From contig OZ022240.1 of the NCBI GenBank assembly GCA_963978895.1, forward strand, positions 14,746,220 through 14,810,219: a stretch of 64,000 nucleotides of DNA, given 5' to 3'. Position numbers and translations under genes: made by a program. A model generated the notes under the pieces. It was not told where the DNA came from. It saw nothing but the letters and a program-made list of their open reading frames with translations, and searched no databases. Source of the DNA: Erpobdella octoculata (lineage: Eukaryota; Annelida; Clitellata; Hirudinida; Erpobdellidae). Each line of letters starts with the position of its first letter. The stretch's first letter is position 1. Shown piece by piece: positions 1-11,337 of the stretch.

Positions 1-514
1 GGTTCGAGTTCAGTGTGTTAAGTTCAATTTCCATTTTTCCTACCATCTCGGTTATCCTTGCATCTATATTTTAATTTCAAATAAAGAAATCTGAATTTTC
101 ATTCTTATTCTATTTTAAATCAAACAAAATTTCTACCTCTCATTAAATTCAATTTTTTATGCAATTTTTATTTTTATTGCTAATTCCATTCCAAATAAAT
201 TTTTTTTCTGTTTTATCAAAACTTTATTTGACACCAAAATTGCCTATAGATTTTTTAGCTATGTGAGCTGGACTTAATCGGAATAATATTTTTTAGTAAT
301 ACAACTTTGTGTTGAAAAATGTATTTAAAAAATGTTTACGTTGCAGTTGTTTGGGGTTAATTTTACATTTGACACATCTGGTTAATAAATCTATTAAACA
401 AACACTTTAAAAAAAAGTTAGGCCAGAATAAATTGAGCTCTGAACTCTTGCTTATTCACGCGTTGGCTGTATCATGAAATTCTAGATACGTAAGTCCAAT
501 AAAGAATTCCGTGA
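1..514. other. AT-rich flank, no gene seen
   Basis: AT-rich sequence downstream of the SETD9-like gene. I see no coding pattern, RNA gene or recognisable repeat. It presumably contains the 3' UTR of that gene, which runs leftwards; AATAAA-like words occur but none is decisive. Confidence 0.4.
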
Positions 515-1500
515 TTATATTAACAGAGTGTGGTAAGATGAAAGTAATTCCTCCCCTGCAGTGATGCGCCTTGTTGAAATTAGTAGAACTGTCCTGCAAG
601 TTGAACAAAAAGAGACTTGAACGAAGATAGATTTTTGTGTTCTAGACGTGGACGCAAATTAGTATTATTACATAATGATTTATTTTTATAATTACTTTTT
701 TTAATTTAATCAACAGATGAGAATCATTGATTGATACAAAATTTATACACCTGAAAAAGTTGATGTCCGATGAGTAATTGCAGTTTGGAAGAAATTGAAG
801 TAATTCTTTAGAGAAACTTTCTGAAAATGTATGCTCTTGGTAGACCACGTTTGGTTTTTGTTCTGTTGAAAGGGAAACATTGAATAAAACTGAATTTGAG
901 CAATTATAAAATTGCAAAAACACGTTTTGGAAATATTATAGTTTATTTGCTTAACCTGAAGTTGAATTGTTTATATATTGTCCGATAGCTAAAGGGTTGA
1001 TTTGACGCTCGTCCATCCATGACAAGTCCTTAGGAATGGATTGAATAGCAGCATCTCTCTTCGAACACGATCTGACAAGCAATGAAAAAAATGGTTGAGA
1101 ACGCCATTCAGTGCTATGCATACTTGTAAAGTAATTCAGACTTGTATAATAGTCTTGACAGTCCTTTGTCTTTACCATCTATGAAAACAGAGTCACTACA
1201 TCGGAAAACAAAATGATTTCTTAAGGAAGGCAAAAAAATTGGCTCTCCAGGCTTGTAAACAAGTCCTACATTTTTTAAACGTCTTAAAGTTAAAACATGC
1301 ATATATGCTTTTATTTGAGTAAACTCACCTGGATATATAGCAACAATTGAACCCGGACAAACTTTTCCTTTTTCTAGAAACACCCCTGTTCCACCACTTG
1401 TCAGAAGACTGGCCTTTTTTGATATTTTAAACCCAAAACATTTGAAGTGATCTTCGGAGTTTTGAATGTGCTCACATAGTTGACTCTTGCTCAAATTGCT
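515..1500 (-). CDS. SETD9: SETD9-like SET-domain protein, 3' exons
   Basis: Predicted SET-domain lysine methyltransferase-like protein; substrate unknown. Minus-strand exons that join in frame at GT-AG junctions: about 1500-1329, 1265-1142, 1071-956, 862-751 and 593-515 (stop 517-515). The intron 1328-1266 is only 63 nt and begins GTGAGT. Visible matches to SETD9 are GGTGVFLEKG, IVAIYPG, EPIFLPSLRNHFVFRC, IDGKDKGLSR, NPLAIGQYINN (the SET NxxxxxxxxN region) and a C-terminal AGEELLSSYH equivalent to GEELFSNYY, which carries the SET tyrosine. The N-terminal exons are not resolved; upstream sequence to about 1.7 kb is AT-rich and the start codon is not identified. No break is seen in the traced part, so this looks like a live host gene. 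Confidence 0.85.
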
Positions 1501-1746
1501 ATTTTTCATAATTATTACAAAATACTTCGTCAATATTCGTTCCACTTCTGCAGCTCCAACTAAAGGTTTGTCAGCTTTTTCAATAACAGCCTTAACTAAC
1601 CAAGTATTTAAATTTTATGTAAATTACAAAAAAGATGTTCAAAATAAAATTAATTTTAGTTTGAACAAACTTTTTTTTGTTCAATAAATGTATGTGTTTG
1701 ATGTACACGCCCAGAAAAGACTGTAGAGTCAACCGTTGTTATAATA

Positions 1747-1853
1747 TCTATATAAATAAAAATCTGCTTATATATAATGTCCCAGCCTCACTCACTCACT
1801 GGGTCTGGAACACTGACACATCTTTATGCAACCGTTGAATTAATATGTATATG
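1747..1853 (+). mobile_element. Helitron 5'-end fragment
   Basis: Begins TCTATATAAATAAAAATC directly after an A, the 5'-TC terminus shared with the complete Helitrons in this window. It is only about 107 bp long and runs into the reversed 3' terminus of another copy at 1854, so it is truncated. Confidence 0.5.
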
Positions 1854-2380
1854 CTAGCGGGGGTGCCCGGCGTTGCCCGAGGTTTTTCTAATGTTTGTCT
1901 CTCCTCTCGCTCAGGTTTCTTTTCCCGCTTGCTTTCCCGGTTGCTTTTCCGTCCCCGACCGCTGTCCCGTTCCCGGCCGCTTTCCCGTTCCCGGCCGTTT
2001 TCCCGATCCCGGTCGCTTTTCCGTTTCCATTTGTCTCCCGTTCCCGGTCGCTTTTCCGTTCCCAGTTGCTTTCCCATTCCCGGACGTTTTTCCCGTTCCC
2101 GCTCACGCTTGCTCTCTCGTTCCCGCTCGATCCAGGCCGAATTTTTAAAACCTTTGCTTAGTGAGCACCTAAAACTCAAGAGAAAGATATGTTCCAAATT
2201 TCATTACAATCCGTTCCGTGGTTTTTGCGATTTCGTGATGAGTCAGTCAGTCAGTCAGTCAGTCAGTCAGTCAGTCAGTCAGTCAGTCAGTCAGTCAGTC
2301 AGTCAGTCAGTCAGTCAGTCAGTCAGTCAGTCAGTCAGTCAGTCAGTCAGTCAGTCAGTCAGTGGTATTTGAGTTATATA
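1854..2380 (-). mobile_element. Helitron A-type copy, 5' end unclear
   Basis: On the minus strand it ends with the hairpin CCGGGCAACGCCGGGC, a short spacer and CTAG (1857-1854), the classical Helitron 3' terminus. Inside lies a C/T-rich (plus strand) degenerate minisatellite, about 1890-2135, then unique sequence ending in a long AGTC tract. The flanking base is G rather than A, so this end has mutated or rearranged. No Rep/helicase is present: non-autonomous. The 5' TC end is not certain; it may be lost in the adjacent palindrome. Confidence 0.65.
2241..2363. repeat. (AGTC)n microsatellite
   Basis: About 30 uninterrupted AGTC units inside the Helitron's 5' region. The same motif sits at the equivalent place in both Helitron B copies (13.3 and 60.7 kb), so it is an element-borne microsatellite. 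The long SQSV open frames here are artefacts. Confidence 0.95.
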
Positions 2381-2390
2381 TATAATACAG

Positions 2391-2466
<76 letters not shown>

Positions 2467-2477
2467 CTGTATTATAT
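2380..2477. repeat. Perfect 98-bp palindrome around (AT)n
   Basis: Arms 2380-2396 and 2461-2477 are exact reverse complements (core AATACAGTTCTAT / ATAGAACTGTATT), and the 64 nt between them is pure AT repeat, so the whole block is self-complementary and could form a cruciform. Confidence 0.9.
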
Positions 2478-3399
2478 GTATTCATGTATTTTATGTCAAT
2501 TAATATTACAAGCAATTAAAGATTAATCTTTTTTGCATTTAAAAATTACAGTTTGTTTGTCCTTTATTTAAATCCATCGAGGTCGGTTTTAGGAAGGAAA
2601 CAAGTGAACCGTAAAAATTTCGTTTTCAAAAATCCTTTATAATTTTGTAATTTGTCGCAAGGACCCCAGCCCCCTTAAGTGCTGGGCGGTGTTGAAAAAT
2701 GTTCAGTATAACTCGTACATGTGAAATTGGACACAACCAAATATGTTGTAATGAGCTTAATAACTTCGTTTTCACATTTGTTTATTAAAATTTTAATGTT
2801 AATAAAAAAACCAAGTAAGTTTAAAAAAAACTATTTTACATAGCAATGCCGTGATGTAACTATATAGACTAGAATTTAATGAACAATTTAGTATTTTAAC
2901 CAGCAGAATATATCAACATTATTTTTTCAAGTTCAGAACTCATTGTAATCTTATTGATGATAACACCAGTAGATATTGTCTCCAGCACATCAAATGCAAT
3001 AGTCAGTGAGAATGAGCACAAAGCATTGACAACCAGGTTGAAACGGTGACTGTTCCACCAAACATATTCGTCTTTTTGTGCATCATTCCGGATATAGTGG
3101 GGCAGGTAAGCTAAACTATTGTGCATTTTTTGATAAAAGCACCAAAATTTCCACAGAGATTTTCCGCAGGCCATTTTCCAAAATGGCCGCCACGCCATGT
3201 GTTCCGAATCACTATATCTTCTGAAGCGCTCATTTGATCACATGCAGGCGCATTTTCATAGCGGACAAAATGGCAAGACGACATTTTTCAGTTTATAACA
3301 AATTAGTAATAACTTTTAAAAGGCACGAGATAGAACAGTATGTCATTTTCAGTATATACAAACCCGATAAAAAGTGAGCATAAAAATGAAATAAGTAAT
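2478..3399. other. No supported gene
   Basis: AT-rich spacer. One minus-strand frame of 100 codons at 2896-3198 has no recognisable domain and no supporting context; I do not call it. The right part leads into the PIN/CXC pseudogene. Confidence 0.4.
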
Positions 3400-5454
3400 G
3401 TGATTGTAATGAACGACTGGTGCCAGCAGCAAATGAAGACCTGCCCCCAGTTCGACTACTAGGCAACTGTCTTTCAACTGGAGTTGACAGTTCTGGTATA
3501 CGTACGTCCTTGCGCCAAGCATCCTTTCCAATGTACACCGTGTACAGTACACGGATGCCCTGATAGAGCTGGCGAAGTGGTTCCATGCCATGGATCACAC
3601 CAACTACGCGTGCTGGATTTCGGTTTTCAGGCCAACAATTTCGTCAATTTCATCATCCAAAAGACTAGCAGGCAGTTCTCTGCCATGCCTATCGATCAGG
3701 CCCACGGAGAACAATGCTGTCATAAAAAAATGGAAGTGCAGTGGGTCTCACTGAAAACCCAAGCGCGCTACGACGATGGATGGTGGCAAAGTGCATTCGT
3801 CAAAGATGTTCAATCAATGGTCAATGTAATGGAAGACTTCAAAAATCCATTTGAAGATGACAGTCAAGATCTGCTTGTGCTAGACACTAAGGAGATTGCG
3901 CCACCTGCAGCTCTCCGCCGAGTATACAAAGTATGTCAGCTTCAGTTTGACAACTTTGTCCGAAAACGGCTTGTGGAGAGAACAAAACCTCTACAAGATA
4001 CTATCCATAAAAACAATATAAAAATCTTTGTCAGGCCTGACACTACAGCTTTGGGAGAGAGCAAAAATCATCTGAATTCTCTTAAGAACACTATCGGCCT
4101 TTTCTCTCGGTTGTACATCGGATGCCAGAACAGAGATGGGAATCTAGAGGAATTCTTCCAACACGAAAACCAAGCCTGCCCTCTTGTTCTCTCAGATGGC
4201 GTTGGTATCCGGTTGGATGTCAAGAGTGATCTTCTTGCTTGTCTTGAAGAGCTCAGTCAGCACAAGATTGAGGCTCCGCCCACGTGCTGCATTGTACTCG
4301 ATGGAGCAGTTATCGTCCAGATTCTGAAGCCAACTAGTCAAAAATTTTAATGCGTATACGCAGCAGATCTTTTTGCCCTACATACTGTCGACGTTCAGCA
4401 AGCCACGCAACTCGATCTGGCGTGGGACCGGTACAATGCAAACTCTCTAAAAGCTAGTGTAAGAGCCAAGAAAGGGAAAGGGGTCAGAAGACGGATAGTG
4501 GGCGGTGCATCAATCCCCGGCAACTGGGCTAGCTTTCTCAGAATCGACGACAATAAGACGGAGCTGTTCAGTTTCCTGTCCGGTTCCCTCCACGACTCAT
4601 TCCAGCTTACAGAGAAACAGCTGGTCATTACGGATGGGGATGCTGTCATGAGCACGCCACAGGTCTGGCCCCATGCAATCACGAAGAAGCGGACACCCGC
4701 ATGATGCTGCACGCAGCTCACGCTGGCCACAACAAGATCACTATCCGCCCTGTTGACACTGATGTTGTCGTCCTCGCAATTTCTCTGGCACGCACCCTGA
4801 AAGAGAACGATGAAGTGTGGGTATCTTTTGGGACGGGCAAGGCTTTTTGTTTCTTGGCAGCACATGAGATGGCGCGGGCTCTGGACCCAGAGAACCCACA
4901 GGCCCTGCCAATGTTTCATTCTTTGACAGGGTGTGACACGGTCTCTTTCTTTGCTGGACATGACAAGAGGACGGCATGAGCAGTGTGGACAACTTTTCCT
5001 GCGCTCACACAGACCCTCGTTGACCTCTCCACTGCACCAATGAACGTTGATGAGGTTTGTCATCCTGCTCTACGACAGGACAAGCACCTCAACCGATGTC
5101 GACAAGGCACGCTGCAAACTGTTTGCCAAGAAGAGTAATGTCCAGCTCATACCACCGACAAGTTCCGCCTTCGAGCAGCACGTCCGACGAGCTGTGTGTC
5201 AGGGCGGGCATGTCTGGGGACAGACTGTGGTTCCTTTACCAGAATTTCCCTCTCCAACTGACTGGGGGTGGATCAAGACCAGCGACCAGATGTACGAGCC
5301 CCACTGGACAACGCTCCCTGAAGCATCCAAAATATGCCAGGAGCTTGTCTCCTGCAAATGCAAGAAAGGTTGCATAAAAAAGTGCAAGTGCAAGAAAGCA
5401 AAACTGGAATGTACACCACTGTGTGCTTGTGAGGGGCAGTGCTCGGATAACTGA
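3400..5454 (+). pseudogene. PIN-like/CXC family gene, frameshifted copy 1
   Basis: A broken member of a multi-copy family whose full plan is an N-terminal Cys/His region, a central region with a KWFHAMDHTNYA-type motif and FSAMPIDQAH, a PIN-like (FEN1/XPG-like) nuclease region, and a C-terminal cysteine-rich CXC domain. Seen in order: the HAMDHTNYA motif about 3580-3610, FSAMPIDQAH about 3676-3706, ITDGDAV about 4627-4647, RPVDTDVVVLA about 4747-4779, FHSLTGCDTVSFFAGHDKRTA about 4914-4976, LYDRTST, HVRRAVCQGGHVWG, and the C-terminal CKCKKGCIKKCKCKK at about 5350-5395, stop 5452-5454. The reading frame switches at least near 3.6, 4.35, 4.7 and 5.0 kb, so it is not expressed as one protein. Base composition is richer in GC than the flanks, which suggests relatively recent arrival. 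Function is inferred only from motif resemblance. Confidence 0.7.
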
Positions 5455-5624
5455 ACTTCTACAAGAACTGAATTTGTGTTACTCTAAATGACACTGTTGT
5501 GTATTATGTTTATCATTGTTATGTCAGTAACTCACACTTGTTGCCACAGAGATGAAAGAAAACACCTTGACCATATGTCAAGTTTATGAATATTATATGC
5601 TCGGCTAAAATACAATCAACTCCG

Positions 5625-5790
5625 CTTTGCATTTGCAAGCCAGTCCCAAGCCTGGAGAAAGGAGGAGGGAAAAGTTAAAAAGAACAAATTATGATCCACG
5701 ACAGGAAGTACTTAGGTGCTTCCTACATACAGCCATTTCAGTCTTAAAACACCTGGTGTAAAGGACTATAAACTATTATAAAAAAAAAAA
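5625..5790. repeat. Dispersed repeat, copy 1
   Basis: Closely resembles 57905-58070. Shared landmarks are CCCAAGCCTGGA, GGAGGAGGGAAAAGTT, GAAGTACTTA and AAAACACCTGGTGTAAAGG. Class unknown; no ORF. Confidence 0.75.
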
Positions 5791-6598
5791 ATACAATATT
5801 CAATACAATCATTCTTTTTGAAATGAAAATTATTAATATTTCAAATTTGCCGCCTGCTAGGGGGTGCCTGTGATTAAAACAAATTATAAATTCTGAAAGG
5901 TTATCCCCAATTTCTTATTAGTGTTTCATTGTAAATTTTGTTGTATCCCATACAATCAAAAAGATATTCCCGATATTCTATATTTTAGTAGTGCCGTAAT
6001 GCCATTTCGTAGGCTAGGGGACGCTCCATTCAAATTAAAACATCCAATTTAAGCTCAAAATATAGCCCAATCGTTTAAATCGAACGAGCGGTTCAGAAGA
6101 TATAGGAATTCTAGGGTCATCCCGCGTATCGGAACACATGGCGTATTACCTTGACAATTAATTAAGGGCCTGCGTTTGATGCGGGATTGTGCGCATTATG
6201 CAAAAATCACACAATTGTGCGCAGTTTTATCCGATCCAAATAGGTTCAAATAAAATATTTTATTTAATGCGCACTCATTCGCAAGCGCGCACAAAAACAA
6301 ATAGTGTTTTAAAAAATCGCGCACAATAACCGAATAATTGCGCATATAAAAATATTAATTTTGGTGCAACAAAGCCCAGCAGTTTATATATTTTCAACCT
6401 CTGATCTCAAAGTTACTAAATAATTTCAATTTTTCATAAAGTGATCATTTATGTTGTTATTTAAAAATCATTCTGTTATTTTATTTGAATGGATGTTGAA
6501 ACTGTAAATAATATTTCACAGAAGTTGTAACTTTTTGCCTATTTTGAAACATTTATTACAAAGATTGCATTTCGCCGTGTAACCATCGTTGGATTTAC

Positions 6599-7484
6599 CA
6601 GAGATGTTGCGAGTACTTATGGTCCGAGTACGAGTACGAGTACGAGTACTATGGTATCGAGTACGAGTACGAGTACGAGTACCATGGTATCAAGTTATCG
6701 AGTACGAGTACGAGTACGAGTACTGAGGTCTCGAGTACAAGTACGAGTACGAGTACAAGAAATTTTTAGCGAGTACTTTTCGAGTACTTTTTAAAGTCAA
6801 CAAAATAATAGTTTATTCTACATCAAAAAGCTATTACAATTCAGAAATATTAGCGACGACAGTTTAGAGTCCGACATCTTAGCCCTAGGGGGTCTTAAAA
6901 TTATTCCGCCGTGGCTGAACACAGTGAACACACGTTCTACTGGTGAACTTGAAGCTGGAATACTTAAGGCACGAAGTGCTGGGTGATACAGTTTGTCAAG
7001 GTCACTGGAATGATTCTGCCAAAACGTTAGTGCATCATCCACATCACCAGTGATCCTCATCTCAAGATATCTGGTCAACTGTGCATCGACATTAAGGGAG
7101 GTGTCATCTAACGTCGATGAATACTTGTGAAACAACTTTGACTTTTTGGCTGGTGGGGTGACCCAGATGAACGGTACGAGTACGAGTACCAAATACTACA
7201 TCTCTGTATACTAGAGTTCAGCAAGTATAAACAAAATAATATCCCAAACAACTGTTTAGTAAACAAGCAAATTTTTTTAGAGAAGGTGTCGCATATGCGA
7301 GTACGAGTACGAGTACTTAGGGGAATAACGAGTACGAGTACGAGTACGAGTACTGAGTGGAATAACGAGTACGAGTACGAGTACGAGTACCAAGGTTCCG
7401 AGTACAAGTACGAGTACGAGTACTTGAAAACGGTGCTCGAGTTGTACTCGAGTACGAGTACGAGTACCAAGTACTACATCTCTG
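6599..7484. mobile_element. hAT element with exact 8-bp TSD
   Basis: Ends CAGAGATGTTGCGAGTACTT (left) and, reversed, CAGAGATGTAGTACTTGG (right). The 8-bp direct repeat GGATTTAC flanks both sides (6591-6598 and 7485-7492), the hAT signature. Each sub-end holds arrays of CGAGTA (about 6625-6790 and 7300-7470), probably transposase-binding arrays. A further copy of the right-end motif sits at about 7175-7206, a sign of an internal rearrangement or nested end. It carries only a transposase tail, so it is non-autonomous. Confidence 0.9.
6818..7108 (-). pseudogene. hAT transposase C-terminal dimerisation fragment
   Basis: Reads ALSIPASSSPVERVF, then RPPRAKMSDSKLSSLIFL, the conserved hAT dimerisation region (LSIPASSAPVERVFS, RMSDKLLESLVFLK). 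The DDE catalytic part and N-terminal zinc finger are absent. It lies inside the element 6599-7484, confirming the hAT assignment. Confidence 0.85.
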
Positions 7485-8125
7485 GGATTTACTTTTCTTA
7501 AAATACCTCCATAACATGTTACTTGAATTTTTATTATAATTACTTTCTCTTTTTACACTGAAACCGCTAACATCATCCTCAGAACCAGTAGCTGACATTG
7601 AGAAATTTCAAGAGGATTGAAAGAATTTCATAGCAAGCTAAAATGGACGACAGAGAAGAAAAGCGGAAAAGAAAGATAGTAACGCAATCGTATGAGTGTT
7701 GTCGGTGTCGCAAAACAGAAACAAGAAATTCTTTTAGAAATTTTTTTATGACGAAAAGTTTCAAATAAAAATAAATTTATTTAAAAAATTCGAAATAATT
7801 ATTAATTATACTATTTTTCAAAAGAATTGTAACTAAAAAATGCTTACTGACTCACCTTAAACAAATTGTCCATTCACATAAAATAATCGCAAACAATTTT
7901 TCAAATAATTGCAAACAATTGCAAATAATGCGAACAATTGCGCACACATGGTCAATTGTTCGCTATTTATTTGAAATTATTCGCAGTGCGCACAAATTTG
8001 AAAAATTTACATTCAAATAAATACAAATTTTGTGCGCTAATCGCAATTGTTCGATGGTGCGAATATTTTTTTTATTTTATTTGATTTTATTCGAATGCGC
8101 ACAAATCAGTCAAACGCAGGTGCTT

Positions 8126-11100
8126 ATTAATATGTTACAAGTAAATATAAAAAATAAATTTAAAAAATACATTTATTTGCCTCTTTATCTGAGTCAACAA
8201 ACTAAAATTTTTGAATCTAAAACAACCATTACGCTCAATCTTGTTAATTATTTTGGACCTCTGGCGACTTATAAATAAACATCCGTACTGTTTAATTATT
8301 TTGGATCTCTGGTGACTTATACATAAACAACTTATTACAGTCGCTAGATGGCAGGAATTAATTTGATTTGATTAATTTTAATTGATTTAAGGCCTAATTC
8401 ATGTCGGAAACATTAAATTCATGTATTGTTATCTAGAATAAAACTTTCCTAACAATTTTAGAGCTCTAGGTAGTCGAAAAGTGGGCGAATTTTCGTTTCT
8501 AAGATTTGATCACCACAGACAAACAAACGAACAGAGAGAAAGTGAAGTTAAATAAAAGCATTTAAAAACTCACACGCTTCGCGCGCGAAACGTGCGTCAA
8601 GTGCTGGTTCTACATAAATTTGAGTGTGTAATAAGTTGCTAGGCTTGTTATAAGCTTGTTGCTGGGTTAGCCTGTATCGATGATGCCGCGAACCAATCTA
8701 ATTTGAGTGTTTTGCGCAGTAGCCTGCGGTTGTTTAAATTTGTAGATATTGCCTGTCGTTTCAAAATTTGGAAAAGAGAATTGCGCTTGTTTTAGTAGAG
8801 CTCGGACGGGTGAAGCTATTCCGTGTAGCAATTTGATATTATCTCGTGTTTGGTCGTTTAACTGCTATCTTTTCTTTAATTAAGTATCTATTATTGTTTT
8901 CATAGAGTTAGAAGTTTTTTGAACCTCCCAGTCCAAACATTCTCTAACGGTCGCGACTATTACTAGATTAATAGTCGTGACACCTTATTTCATTTTTCAT
9001 CAAAAAAACCTGATGACCTGGTGGAGGTCACATACCATAGCATCTGATTGATCATAAGAGCATTTCCAGCTGTCTGCTGTGACTATATGAACAAGGCAGT
9101 TGTTGTCAAAATCTGCTGTAAACGATAATTAATATTGATGAAGGAAGAAAACTATAGTCGTTTCTTTCTGTAAAAGTTAGTCGAACATGATGGCGCGTGG
9201 GGCAGGTACACGCTACATGCCGTTTTTGATAGTAGGTAACTAGTAAGTAAAAAAACTTTTGTTAATCAGTCCATTCCAATTCCCCCCTCCAAGCAGTTCA
9301 TTGTATCTAGTGTATATTCCCCTTGAGCTCAACAGGGGCCCCTGATTTTTTACCTCAGTCTTCTAAATACTTAATATGTAAAGTACATGAGTATTGAACA
9401 AATAAGAAACTTTCGAATTAATATGAAATAAACAAATTTTTATTATACATTTTTAAATTTAAAAATATCGATTTTTTAAGTGAACTAAATATAAATAGTT
9501 TGTTTTTCAACAGAAAATTTGTAATTTAAAAATTTTTTTTTAGTTTTAATTGATTTCATCCTCTAATTTACTCAATTTTTGTCCAATCAATCTGAAAATT
9601 TAATAAAATGTAAACCTACCAAATTTAATTTCAATTGGACAACGGGAAGATGATGTTTTAAAGTTGTAAAGGGTCCCAACTTATGGCTCAAGCAAGCAAA
9701 CACGGTGAAATTAATATAAAAAATTTAAAAAGATAAAGGGTTTAAAAAATTTCTCTCTTTTAAATTGAAAACACATGCCCACACAATCAACCACGTGTTT
9801 TATTACTTGTCCATACATCAGGATAAAAACAAAATCAACCCGTAAAAACATGGAAGTTATCTTATTTTATTTAAAGTTTACCGGACGATTTTGGCAAAAC
9901 CCATCATCTGAACCCTCTTACGTAAAACAGCAAATATGGAATAAGTACTATTGTTTTCGCAGGTGGCTAAAATCTATACTGAAAGTTTCAAAGTTCTAAG
10001 TATTCTAAAAGTTGGTAAAAAATAAATTAAAAATTTGACAACAGAGAGACAGAGATATCAAGTGTGTAAAAAGTTAATATATACCGGGATGTGCAACTGG
10101 TTTCTTCGATTTTGGTTGTATAATTGGGATGACAGTGGAAGATAGGGGCAACTTTTTATACCTTGCCCATGGGCGCCAGATACCCTCGCTACGCCACTGG
10201 AGTGTCACAAAATTTGCGACGACTAATTGACCCACTTCCCATCACCGATCGAACTGAAACTTGGCAAAATTTCAGCCCACTCACTCACGCTCACTCACAT
10301 ACATACGCATAAATACTAATAAACTCGTAAAATTGAGAATTCTGTCTCGTATTTGCGATTTGATTCATATTTCAAACTTCCTTCTTATCGCGATAATATG
10401 AATATTTAACAAAGATGAAGACTGAATAAAATGTTCCTTTTATAGTGAAGTTCAAATATCCTTGAACAAAAAAAAAATCTGAACATTTTCAGAATACAAG
10501 AGAATATATAATAGATGGATTATAGTGAAAAACTTTGTTTTTAAGTCTTACTTGTTTTCACTGTGCTGCTGAGTTAGGTCATCAGACTTTCAAAGCTGAG
10601 AATAACTTTTTAGTTGTAGTATTAAGTACTAGAATCGTTTCAATCAGATGGAAGAAAATTATCACCTATCACAGATGGCGAAATATTATTTTTTCTAAAA
10701 GAATGGCTTATTATGTTTATTGGTAGACGTTTTTGTGAGAGAGTGACAATACGAGATTCTGTGATGTGTTAACCTCCAAACTGGAACGGTTCAAGCCAAA
10801 CTTAAAAAACTATAATTTTGGACAGCGAGATTTGTTCATGCCTACAGGAATAACATTAACAGTTGCGCTTAATTTGGGAAATGGTCCGACTCCCTAAACC
10901 GTACCTTTAGTTGGTTTCTGAAATGGTCAGAGACTAAAATGAAAATGGTTTTTCTGGAATATGGAATTAAGAGGTGTCTTGTGTTGACATTGCTACAGAA
11001 AGAAAAAAATACAGAAAGATAGAAAAAGAGGGAAAAAGAGTAAATGAAAAGTTTAATTCAAAATCCTTCTCTTTGGTTTTACTGAATAAAATAAATCACA

Positions 11101-11160
11101 ACGGACTGCATAACGACAAAAATAAAAATTAAAAAAAAACTAAAAAAAATATTTTTGGCC
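8126..11160. other. Gene-free repeat-bearing spacer
   Basis: No gene found. Contents: a short tandem duplication of about 38 bp (TTAATTATTTTGGA motif, about 8242-8330); a segment near 8565-8590 with GCTTCGCGCGCGA that has an inverse counterpart near 58780; a dispersed repeat at 9352-9560; and a hAT-type terminus (reading CAGTGGCGTAGCGAGGG on the minus strand) ending at 10199, whose partner end is not found. Confidence 0.5.
9352..9560. repeat. Dispersed repeat pair, copy 1
   Basis: Matches about 55976-56160 in the same orientation: shared CAGTCTTCTAAATACTTAAT, then an AATAAAC and TTATTATA-rich stretch and AAATATCG. AT-rich, class unknown. Confidence 0.7.
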
Positions 11161-11337
11161 TCCCCATTACGAGATTCTCGGATCCGCCGCTGTATACCGT
11201 GCAGCACTTAGCTTCAGGTATTTTCGCTAGGCCGGCTATCCTTCCGAAACCTAGCTCTATCAGAACTTCCCAATGTGCTCGTGTGCTGGTTTGCGCTTTC
11301 GTTTCACAGTGTAGCCATGGACTTCTTTAAATATATA
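11161..11337 (+). repeat. Dispersed repeat S, copy 1 (interrupted)
   Basis: Reverse complement of the 59.1-59.3 kb copy: shared ATCCGCC/TTCGCC GCTGTAT, TAGCTTC, CTATCCTTCC, AAACCTAGCTCTAT, CAATGTGCTCGTGTGCTGGT and AGTGTAGCCATGGA. It stops abruptly at the Helitron terminus 11338; a fragment resembling its continuation lies at about 13440-13540. Open frames run through parts of it, so it may derive from a coding element, but I do not recognise the protein. Confidence 0.7.

Larger units (their letters stand above)
6164..8125. mobile_element. TIR element with GCGCAC-rich ends, hAT nested inside
   Basis: Imperfect inverted ends about 34 bp long: left AAGGGCCTGCGTTTGATGCG, right (reverse complement) AAGCACCTGCGTTTGACTGA. 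Both sub-ends are dense in TGCGCAC/GTGCGCA words on a very AT-rich background. Flanks contain ATTAAT on both sides, but the target duplication is not clean. It encloses the hAT element 6599-7484. A 42-codon basic, Cys-rich frame starts at 7643 but I cannot assign it. Superfamily unknown. Confidence 0.65.

Noticed and set aside
1796..2464. Frames rich in SRSRP, PFPVAF or SQSV
   Set aside because: They come from the Helitron's C/T-rich minisatellite and the AGTC tract; the same happens at 11.4, 13.9, 15.4 and 20.3 kb.
2896..3198. 100-codon minus frame as a gene
   Set aside because: No recognisable domain, no splice or neighbour support; could be chance in a repeat-rich spacer.
7643..7768. Small Cys-rich basic frame starting MDDREEKRKRK
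   Set aside because: Too short and isolated to support as a gene, although it lies inside the 6.2-8.1 kb element.
9775..9999. 74-codon plus frame
   Set aside because: AT-rich chance frame, no known motif, not conserved with anything I recognise.
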